The position numbers were made by a program, and so were the translations under genes. A DNA stretch of 64,000 bases, taken from positions 20,183 to 84,182 of the forward strand of contig PLXW01000175.1 of the NCBI GenBank assembly GCA_003151595.1, given 5' to 3'. The first letter of the stretch is position 1, and each line of letters begins with the position of its first letter. Positions 16,277 through 23,401 of this stretch are shown in pieces. The notes beneath the pieces are model-generated. The model did no database searches, had not been told where the DNA came from, and worked only from the letters and a program-made list of their open reading frames with translations. The stretch comes from Myxococcales bacterium (lineage in GTDB: Bacteria; Myxococcota; Polyangia; Polyangiales; Polyangiaceae).

Positions 16277-16377
16277 CTTTGAGGAGAGCGATGGCTTCGC
16301 TCGCCGAGACTCCGATTATGCAAGCGCAGCGCGCGCGGCGAAAGCGCCACGGGTTCGCCGTGTGATATCCGTAGACG

Positions 16378-16968
16378 ATGCGCCTCTTGGCATTCGTCCG
16401 GCTCCTCGGCGCGGCCATCTTCGCGCTCACGCTCGCCGCGTGCGCAGGCTCACCGCAGTACAACTGGAAGGCCGAGAACGCGATCGGCTACCGCGTCGGC
16501 CCCGGCGACGTGCTGAAGGTCAACGTGTGGAAGCACGACGAGCTGAGTCAGACCGTCACCGTGCGGCCCGACGGCAAGGTCTCGCTCCCGCTCATCGGTG
16601 ACGTGGCCGCCGACGGACGCACGGTCGACGAGATCGCCACCGACGTCTCCAAGCGCGGCGCGCGCTACTTCCAGGACAACCCGCCCGTCACCGTGCAAGT
16701 GAGCGAGGTTCGCTCCTACAAGATCTACGTCGTCGGCGAAGTGCAGCGCGGCGGCGAGTTCACGCCGAACCATCAGGTCACCGTGCTCCAGGGCCTCGCC
16801 ATGGCCGGCGGCTTCACGCGCTTCGCCAACGCCGATCGCATCATCATCATTCGCAAGGACTCGCACGGCGAGCGCCGGATGCCCTTCGACTACAGCGCCG
16901 TCGTCAACGGCGGCGACCTTCAAGAGAACCTCGCGCTCCAGTCGGGCGACACGGTCATCGTTCCTTAG
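16378..16968 (+). CDS. Polysaccharide export lipoprotein, OPX/Wza family (EpsY-like)
   Basis: 196 residues. The signal peptide ends LTLAACAGSP (lipobox), so it is a lipoprotein. The polysaccharide-export domain begins IGYRVGPGDVLKVNVWKHDELSQTVTVRPDGKVSLPLIGDV, followed by GARYFQDNPPVTVQVSEVRSYKIYVVGEVQRGGEF, a SLBB domain with HQVTVLQGLAMAGGFTRFANADRIIIIR. It is short and lacks the Wza C-terminal amphipathic helix, as in Myxococcus EpsY, so it would need a separate outer-membrane pore, for which the beta-barrel at 18391-19962 is a candidate. Followed 54 bases later by the priming transferase. Confidence 0.92.
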   Translation: MRLLAFVRLLGAAIFALTLAACAGSPQYNWKAENAIGYRVGPGDVLKVNVWKHDELSQTVTVRPDGKVSLPLIGDVAADGRTVDEIATDVSKRGARYFQDNPPVTVQVSEVRSYKIYVVGEVQRGGEFTPNHQVTVLQGLAMAGGFTRFANADRIIIIRKDSHGERRMPFDYSAVVNGGDLQENLALQSGDTVIVP

Positions 16969-17022
16969 CTCCTTCGCGCGCGTTAGGCATCGGTCCGTGA
17001 GGGCGTCGTTTCGTGGAGCTCC

Positions 17023-18390
17023 ATGGTCGAACTGTTTCGAAATCCCAGGCGGCTTCTCCTCTTCTGTTTCGAAGGGCTGCTCGTCGCGTTCCTCGTCGTG
17101 CTCGCCGGCTGCGCGCGCATCGGGCTACACGAAGGGCTGACGTATCCGCACGTCGCGAAGAAGGCGCTGCTCGTCGCGCTCGTGATGCAGGGGGCGTTCT
17201 ACTACTGCGGCCTCTACGACTTCCAGGCGGCGCGCTCGATCCGCACCAACTACAAGCGCGTGCTCCAGGCGCTGGCGCTGGGGAGCGTGCTCCTCTTTCT
17301 CGTCTGGTACCTGATTCCGATCCTGCAGCTCGGTCGCGGCGTCTTCCTGAGCGCCATGGCGCTCACGGCGATCGTCTTGCCGACGTGGCGCACGCTCTAC
17401 GACAGCGTGGCGACGAACGAGGGGTTCCAGCGCCGCGTCCTCATCCTCGGCAATGGCCCGCTGGCGCGCGAGCTCGCGGAGATGATCACCGAACGGAGTG
17501 ACGTCGGTCTCGAGCTGATGGGAATGCTCGCGCGCGATCGCGTGCAGGTCGACCCGATGCAGAACGTCATCGGCACGTACCGCGAGCTGTTCGAGATCGT
17601 CGGCAAGCTCGACGTGCAGCTCGTGCTCGTCGCCTATCCGGACAGGCGCGGCACGCTGCCGGTGGAGCAGCTCCTCGAAGTGAAGTTCCGCGGCGTCGAG
17701 GTCGAAGAAGGGGTCTCGTTCTACGAGCGCAACACGGCGAAGCTGTACGTCCGCGAGCTCAAACCGAGTCAGCTGATCTTCGCCGAAGGGTTCGCCGCGC
17801 GACCGGGGACGCGCCGCCTGAAGCGAATCCTGGACGTGCTCGTCTCGGTCATCGGTCTGGTGCTCGCGTCTCCGCTCATGATCCTCACCACGCTCGCGAT
17901 TCGCCTCGAATCACCGGGCCCCACGCTCTACAGCCAGGTGCGCGCGGGCGAGTTCGGAAAGCTGTTCACGATCTACAAGTTCCGCTCGATGCGCACCGAC
18001 GCCGAGAAGGCCGGCGCTCAGTTCGCGCAAGAGAACGACCCGCGCGTCACGCGCGTCGGCAAGTTCATTCGCAAGACGCGCCTCGACGAGCTCCCGCAAC
18101 TCTGGAACGTGCTGCAAGGGAGCATGAGCATGGTCGGCCCGCGACCGGAGCGTCCAATCTTCATCGAGCAGCTCGAGCAGCAAGTGCCGTTCTTCAAGCA
18201 GCGCCTCTACGTGAAGCCCGGCGTCACCGGGCACGCGCAGGTCCGGTGTCGCTACGGCGCCTCCACCGACGACATGGTCGAGAAGCTCCAGTACGACCTC
18301 TATTACATCAAGACCTACAATCTGGTGTTCGACCTCTCGATCCTGCTCGACACGGTGAAGGTCGTGCTCTTTCGGATCGGCGCGCGGTGA
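17023..18390 (+). CDS. Polyprenyl glycosylphosphotransferase, initiating sugar transferase (EpsZ-like)
   Basis: 455 residues. There are four N-terminal hydrophobic segments (about 10-120), then a CoA-binding-like domain ([19 protein letters not shown], about 142-155), a fifth helix ([20 protein letters not shown]), and the catalytic bacterial sugar-transferase domain: [63 protein letters not shown] and [12 protein letters not shown]. It transfers the first sugar phosphate to undecaprenyl phosphate in the inner membrane. The domain layout matches the WbaP/EpsB/TIGR03013-type enzymes, and with the OPX gene just upstream it resembles the epsY-epsZ pair of Myxococcus. Confidence 0.92.
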   Translation: MVELFRNPRRLLLFCFEGLLVAFLVVLAGCARIGLHEGLTYPHVAKKALLVALVMQGAFYYCGLYDFQAARSIRTNYKRVLQALALGSVLLFLVWYLIPILQLGRGVFLSAMALTAIVLPTWRTLYDSVATNEGFQRRVLILGNGPLARELAEMITERSDVGLELMGMLARDRVQVDPMQNVIGTYRELFEIVGKLDVQLVLVAYPDRRGTLPVEQLLEVKFRGVEVEEGVSFYERNTAKLYVRELKPSQLIFAEGFAARPGTRRLKRILDVLVSVIGLVLASPLMILTTLAIRLESPGPTLYSQVRAGEFGKLFTIYKFRSMRTDAEKAGAQFAQENDPRVTRVGKFIRKTRLDELPQLWNVLQGSMSMVGPRPERPIFIEQLEQQVPFFKQRLYVKPGVTGHAQVRCRYGASTDDMVEKLQYDLYYIKTYNLVFDLSILLDTVKVVLFRIGAR

Positions 18391-19962
18391 TCAGCCCGGC
18401 GGTTTGATCGGCGACGTGAACGTGTCGAGCGTCGGCAGCGATCGATCGCTCGCGAAGTAGCCGGAGAGCCCCACGAAGACGACGTGGCGAAGGAGCGACG
18501 GGAACAGGTCCGCTCCTTCGAAGGCCGCGTACCGGCCGTTGTATCCAGCGACGACGCCGAGCCAGTTGTTCACGCCGTAGCGGAGCTCCGCGCTCCCTTC
18601 GACGAACGACAAGCGCGACAGCGCACCGGGCCCCGCTTCGAAGACGGATCGATTCGCCAGGCCGACGACGACCATCGAGAGGTTGCGCCACGCGCCGTGA
18701 GGGAAGGGGACACCCTGCGCCGTCAGCGACGCGCCGGCCGACGGGCCGAATCCGAGGCGCGGGTTCGCCGAGCCGTACGAGTACGTGAGCGCGCCGGTGA
18801 CGAGCCAGTAGTTGCCGATGTAACTGAGCTCTTCACTGACGACGGGGCTCTCGATGGGGCGCGTGTCGGGATCGAGCGGAGGCGCGCTGGTGGCGACCGC
18901 GCCGACCGTGGCGGCGGATCGGAATCGTTCGTCGAAGGCGTGCACCCACGCCAGCGCGATCTCGCCGGCTTCGACCGTCGTGTAGCCGTTGTAGACGGGC
19001 GGGTTGCGATCGAAATTCACCAGGAACGCTATGTACGTCGGGCTGTAGCGGAACGTGATCGAGCCGATGTCCGCCGGACCGAAATCGTGGAAGAGGCCCG
19101 TGTCGACGCCGGGCACCACGTAGTCGAGGCCGCGGTGCGCGACGATCTGCGAGGGGCTCAGCTGGATCGGCGTGTCGCGCAGCGTGGTCGAGATCTCGAC
19201 GTCGGCGCCGCTGATCCATCGCCATCGCGGCGAGAGCTCGTGCACGAGCGCGAGGCGCGCCGTTTCGATCGTGTACGCGCGCTGGACGGTCGACGGATCG
19301 ATCTGGAAGAGCGGGCCGTCGCTGAGTCGCGCCGAGTTCACGGTGCTGATGGTCGCCAGCGCGCGACCTTGCACGTACGTCCGGTCGTCGAGCGTGAACT
19401 GGCCGTTCCATCCCCCGTTCACGCTGCCGTCGTCGGGCTGGTGGTACCCGTCGAGCGGCGTGTAGTGCTGCGCGCGCACTTGAACGCGGAGGCTCTGCTG
19501 ATCGTGGATCGACGACCACGAGAGCCACTCTGCGCCGGCGTCGATGCCCGTGAACGGCGACGGGTGGCGAACGGCGGGGCCGTTGGTGACGGCCTGCGTC
19601 TGGATGACGTTCGAGTTGTACCCCTCGATGAGCGCAATCTGCGCCCGCCAGTCGTGGCCGCCGAGGAGGCCGTCGCGGAGGCGCTCGCGCTCGTTCATGT
19701 CGAGCATCATTCCCTTGCCGTTGCGCAGGAACGAGTCGGCACGCGCCGCGCTCTCGTCTTCGACGGGCGGCACGATCTGCCCGGTGTCGTCGGTGACGAC
19801 GATCGGTTGCCCGGTCGCATCGCGCGGCGCGATCGGTTGTCCGGTCGCATCGCGCGACGTGACGGGTTGTCCTGTCGCATCGCGTGGCGGGAGCGCATCG
19901 GTCACGGCGCCCGGCGCGAGCAGTGCAACGAGCGGCGCGAAGAAGAGCAGGTGCGGAGTCAC
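18391..19962 (-). CDS. Outer-membrane beta-barrel of the polysaccharide exporter (EpsX-like) with RDATGQP repeats
   Basis: 523 residues. GTG 19962 overlaps the stop of the upstream GT4 gene. After a signal peptide come four tandem ten-residue repeats (RDATGQPVTS, RDATGQPIAP, RDATGQPIVV, TDDTGQIVPP), encoded by 30-bp DNA repeats at about 19785-19905. From residue about 95 the protein is a series of amphipathic strands with aromatic girdles (ALIEGYNSNVIQ, SLRVQVRAQHYTP, YVQGRALATIST...) and ends near FPSLLRHVVFVGLSGYFAS, the look of a large barrel. EpsX/BpsX-type barrels of Myxococcus partner short OPX proteins to form the secretion pore. The assignment is by context and shape, not by identity. 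Confidence 0.7.
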   Translation of the reverse strand: MTPHLLFFAPLVALLAPGAVTDALPPRDATGQPVTSRDATGQPIAPRDATGQPIVVTDDTGQIVPPVEDESAARADSFLRNGKGMMLDMNERERLRDGLLGGHDWRAQIALIEGYNSNVIQTQAVTNGPAVRHPSPFTGIDAGAEWLSWSSIHDQQSLRVQVRAQHYTPLDGYHQPDDGSVNGGWNGQFTLDDRTYVQGRALATISTVNSARLSDGPLFQIDPSTVQRAYTIETARLALVHELSPRWRWISGADVEISTTLRDTPIQLSPSQIVAHRGLDYVVPGVDTGLFHDFGPADIGSITFRYSPTYIAFLVNFDRNPPVYNGYTTVEAGEIALAWVHAFDERFRSAATVGAVATSAPPLDPDTRPIESPVVSEELSYIGNYWLVTGALTYSYGSANPRLGFGPSAGASLTAQGVPFPHGAWRNLSMVVVGLANRSVFEAGPGALSRLSFVEGSAELRYGVNNWLGVVAGYNGRYAAFEGADLFPSLLRHVVFVGLSGYFASDRSLPTLDTFTSPIKPPG

Positions 19963-21044
19963 CGGGTCTCGCCAGCGTAGAGGCGTTCGTAGGCCTCCGT
20001 CATGCGATCGAGTGAGAAGCGTTCGTGGGCGTAAGCGTGCGCGGCGTCTCCCAGCGCGCGCCGCTTCTCGGGCGAGGCCGTGAGCTCCTTCAAGGCGTCA
20101 CGCATCGCGCGCTCGTCGCCGTGCGGCACGAGCCTCCCGACGTGGCGCGGGACGATGCTCGGGAGACCGCCGACGCTCGTGGCCACGATCGGGAGACGCG
20201 ACGCCATCGCCTCTGGCACGACGAGCGGGAGCCCCTCGGTCTTCGAGCTGAGCGCGAACACGTCGAACGACGCGAAGAGCGCGGGAACGTCGGCGCGCAT
20301 TCCCGTGAGGTGCACGAACGGCCGTGATTCCCGCGGGATCGCGCTTTCGATCGCGGCGCGCTGATCGCCGTCGCCCACGATGACGAGACGCACGTCGGGC
20401 GAGAGGAGCGGCGCGATCGATCGCACGAGGAACGGGTAGTCCTTCTCCACGACCAGACGCCCGACGGTTCCGACGACGACCGCGTTCGACGGAATCGCGA
20501 GCTGCGCCCGAACGCGCGCGCGCGCCGCGGGATCGGCGCCGAACTGATCGAGCGGGACGCCGTTGGGGATCACGTGAAGGAGTCGCGAGGGGACGCGCTC
20601 CAGCGTTCGCGCCACCTCCGACGTCGGCTCGGACACAGCGACGAACGCGCTGAGCGTGCGGACGGCGGCGCGCGCGAAGAGCAGACTCCGCTTCGTGTAG
20701 ACGTTGTTCGCGCCGTGCTTCGTGTGAACGACGCGACGAACGAGCGCGCCCCGCGCAGCGAACGCGCCGTACATGAGCGGCCCCGGATTGTTCGTGTGCA
20801 CCACGTCGGGCCTGCGCGCGCGAAACACGCGAGCCATTCGCGCGAAGAGCCCCGCGTCGAATCCTCCGCGCTCGATGACGTCGACCAGCTCGATCCCATC
20901 GAACTGCGCCCGCATGCTCCCGCCTGCGGTCATCACCACGACACTCACCTCGTGCCCCTTGGCCGTGAGCGCGCGCGACAGGTTCAGGAGGAACCGCTCC
21001 TGTCCTCCGAGGTTCAAGGACCAGACGACGTGTACGATGCGCAT
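19959..21044 (-). CDS. Family 4 glycosyltransferase
   Basis: 361 residues from ATG 21044. It begins MRIVHVVWSLNLGGQERFLL, the GT4 acceptor-side start ('GG.ER'). The middle has PDVVHTNNPGPLMYG, HVIPNGVPLDQFG and AVVVGTVGRLVVEKDYPFLV. The donor site shows FDVFALSSKTEGLPLVVPEAMASRLPIVATSVGG (E-x7-E motif EGLPLVVPE). It is cytosolic or peripheral and transfers a sugar from a nucleotide donor to the lipid-linked repeat unit. Its stop overlaps the start of the EpsX-like gene, linking the two in one transcript, and 36 bases separate it from the divergent GT4 at 21081. Confidence 0.92.
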   Translation of the reverse strand: MRIVHVVWSLNLGGQERFLLNLSRALTAKGHEVSVVVMTAGGSMRAQFDGIELVDVIERGGFDAGLFARMARVFRARRPDVVHTNNPGPLMYGAFAARGALVRRVVHTKHGANNVYTKRSLLFARAAVRTLSAFVAVSEPTSEVARTLERVPSRLLHVIPNGVPLDQFGADPAARARVRAQLAIPSNAVVVGTVGRLVVEKDYPFLVRSIAPLLSPDVRLVIVGDGDQRAAIESAIPRESRPFVHLTGMRADVPALFASFDVFALSSKTEGLPLVVPEAMASRLPIVATSVGGLPSIVPRHVGRLVPHGDERAMRDALKELTASPEKRRALGDAAHAYAHERFSLDRMTEAYERLYAGETR

Positions 21045-21080
21045 CGTCGGGACCTCTTCGCAGATTAGCCCGCAGCGAAC

Positions 21081-22268
21081 ATGCGCGTCCTCGCGATCAC
21101 ACAGATCTGGCCGAACAGCGTCGAGCCTCTCAGCTCGTCGTTCAACTTGCAGCAGTTCAAGTGCCTGGCGAACAGGTGCGATCTCACCGTGCTCGCGGCC
21201 GTCGCGTACGTGCCGGGCGCGGGGTTGCTCACGAAGATGGAGAACCCTCCGCGGCCGGCGTTGCTCCATCGCTTGCCGGCGCGCGAGGTCATCGGCGGGA
21301 TCGAGACGCACTACATGCGCCAGCTCTACGTGCCGAAGGTCGGCGTGCCGGTCGCCGTGCCGCTCTACCTCGCGTCGCTGGCGCCACATCGAAAGCTGAT
21401 CTCCGAGGCCGACGTCGTCTTCGGAACGTGGGCGTACCCCGACGGCTGCGCGGCGATCCTCGCGGCGCGCGCGATGAACAAACCGTGCGCGGTGAAGGTG
21501 CACGGATCGGACTTGAACGTGATCGCGAAGCGCCCGAGCGCGCGCGCGGTCCTGCGTCGCGTGCTGCCGCGGGCCGACGCGATGGTCTCCGTCTCGGGCG
21601 CGCTCTCGACCGAGCTCGAATCGCTCGGGGTCGATCGCGCGCGCATTCACCTCGTGGCGAACGGCGTGAACACGGAGCTCTTCTCGCCGCGCGACAAACG
21701 GGAAGCGCGACGCGCGCTCGGTCTGCCGGAGACGGCGGCGGTGGTCACGTTCGTCGGGAGGCTCGAGCCGCAGAAGGGGCTGGGCGAGCTCTTGGAGGCG
21801 ATCCCGCGCGTGCGTGCGCGGATCGGCGACGTGGTGTTCGCCCTCGTGGGCGAAGGCGAATGGTCGGAGCGCGTGAAGAAGGAAGCGGCGGCGTCGAACG
21901 GCGCCATCGTCGCGCCGGGCGCGCGTCCGTTGAAAGAGGTCGCGCAGTGGATCGCGGCCTGCGACGTGTTCACGCTCCCGAGCTGGATGGAGGGAACTCC
22001 GAACGTCGTGCTCGAAGCGCTGGCCAGCGGACGGCCGGTCGTCGCCACGAGCGTCGGCGGGATTCCCGACGTGCTCCGTGATCACGAAGCGGGGAGGCTC
22101 GTCCCCGCGCGCGATGCCGCCGCTCTGGCCGATGCGATCGCGGTCACGATCGAGCGCGCGCGACGCGGAGAGCTCACGCCTGATCGCATGCGACAGCTCG
22201 GTCCGAAGTCGTGGGACGAGAGCGCGGGCGCGCTGTTCGACGTGTTGCGATCGATTCAGACGCGGTGA
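21081..22268 (+). CDS. Family 4 glycosyltransferase
   Basis: 395 residues. It begins MRVLAITQIWPNSVEPLSSS, typical of the GT4 group that builds exopolysaccharide repeat units. Further signatures are NKPCAVKVHGSDLNVI, HLVANGVNTELFSPRDK, VVTFVGRLEPQKGLGELLEAI and, at the donor site, CDVFTLPSWMEGTPNVVLEALASGRPVVATSVGGIP (EGTPNVVLE). The spacing matches the full-length two-Rossmann GT-B fold. Divergent from the GT4 at 19959-21044 with a 36-base gap, so the two promoters must overlap each other's coding starts. Confidence 0.92.
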   Translation: MRVLAITQIWPNSVEPLSSSFNLQQFKCLANRCDLTVLAAVAYVPGAGLLTKMENPPRPALLHRLPAREVIGGIETHYMRQLYVPKVGVPVAVPLYLASLAPHRKLISEADVVFGTWAYPDGCAAILAARAMNKPCAVKVHGSDLNVIAKRPSARAVLRRVLPRADAMVSVSGALSTELESLGVDRARIHLVANGVNTELFSPRDKREARRALGLPETAAVVTFVGRLEPQKGLGELLEAIPRVRARIGDVVFALVGEGEWSERVKKEAAASNGAIVAPGARPLKEVAQWIAACDVFTLPSWMEGTPNVVLEALASGRPVVATSVGGIPDVLRDHEAGRLVPARDAAALADAIAVTIERARRGELTPDRMRQLGPKSWDESAGALFDVLRSIQTR

Positions 22269-22278
22269 GCCGCGCGGT

Positions 22279-23385
22279 TCACTTCGAGCAGCCGTGCCCC
22301 ACGTCCAGCGTGTTCTGGTTGATCACGAGCATCGCCGGCGCGGAGCCGTCGGCGTTCATCACTTTGATCTCGTGGTACCCCACGAGGTTCCCGTCGCGCT
22401 GAAGCCAGAGCGAGACGATGCGACCGTCGGGGAGGACGCACGGCGTGTTGTCGTCGTTGAAGATCGGATTGCCGTCGGGATCGGCCTGATCGTTGACGAG
22501 CGCGGGCGTCGTCGTCGTCGCCGGGTATTGCCAGATGCGCTCGCCGCCGTGCGGCCATTCCCCTTCGAAGACGATCGCGCCGTCGGGCGCGTAGTTCGCT
22601 TTGTGGAGTGGCCAGTTCCCCGATCCCGCCGGGCCGTCGCCCGGCCCGTGCACCACGCGGAACGCCGTGCCGTCGGTCCCCACTTCGCAGATCGAGGTCC
22701 CGCTGCCGCCCGAGTAGCTGTTCGTGCCGCAGTCGAAGAGGACCTTCGTGCCGTCGTTCGAGATCGTGGGGACGGCGTTGTACGGGAGCGTCGACGCCTT
22801 CGTGATGGCTACGGCCACGTCCCACGCGCCGTCGTGTTTGTGGACGGCGTAGAGATCGTTGCGCGAGCCGCCGTTGTCGACCGGATAGACGACGACGAGA
22901 TCGCCGTTCGCGAGCTTGCCGATCGCCGGGAAGCCGTCGGCGCCGATGGGGTTGCCGGTGCCGTCGATGATCACCTGCGCGGCGCAGGCGTTCTGCGAGA
23001 CGATCGCCAGGCACTGCTGCTCGCTGCACCCGAAGCGCGTCGTCGTGATCACGAGGTCCTCGCCGTCGGCGGTCACGTTGACCGCGCCGTCTTTCCCCTT
23101 CGAGAGTCGATCGAGCTCGTTCGTGAGATCTTCCGCGTCGGCGCCCGCCCGTGCCTCGACGCGGTAGATGTGACCGAGGCTCTCGGACGCGTACACGACG
23201 TGTCCGAACGTGCTCGCGGCGTACGCCGTGTCGCACGCCTTGCCCGTCACTTGGATGAGCGCGCCGAGCCCGTCGGCCGACGACGTCGACGGGAGCGGTC
23301 CGATCAGCTCACCCGTCGCGCCCAACCGACACCCCGCGACGCCCGCGGCGGCCGCGATCAGAGTGCCGAGGCGAGCGCGTCTCAT
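22279..23385 (-). CDS. Lipoprotein with TolB/PD40-like beta-propeller
   Basis: 368 residues. The signal peptide ends GVAGCRLGA (lipobox). The body contains repeated propeller blades of the PD40/TolB kind: YNAVPTISNDGTKVLFDCG, HKANYAPDGAIVFEGEW, DDNTPCVLPDGRIVSLWLQRDG and GYHEIKVMNADGSAP. Several cysteines (CDTAY, FGCSEQQC, ACAAQ, CGTNS, ICEVG, PCVLP, HGCSK) suggest disulphides. A scaffold or binding function is likely. It is convergent with the GT4 gene (10-base gap) and precedes the Ser/Thr kinase gene's end by 16 bases. Confidence 0.75.
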   Translation of the reverse strand: MRRARLGTLIAAAAGVAGCRLGATGELIGPLPSTSSADGLGALIQVTGKACDTAYAASTFGHVVYASESLGHIYRVEARAGADAEDLTNELDRLSKGKDGAVNVTADGEDLVITTTRFGCSEQQCLAIVSQNACAAQVIIDGTGNPIGADGFPAIGKLANGDLVVVYPVDNGGSRNDLYAVHKHDGAWDVAVAITKASTLPYNAVPTISNDGTKVLFDCGTNSYSGGSGTSICEVGTDGTAFRVVHGPGDGPAGSGNWPLHKANYAPDGAIVFEGEWPHGGERIWQYPATTTTPALVNDQADPDGNPIFNDDNTPCVLPDGRIVSLWLQRDGNLVGYHEIKVMNADGSAPAMLVINQNTLDVGHGCSK

Positions 23386-23401
23386 GCTTCGATTTTATCG
23401 C

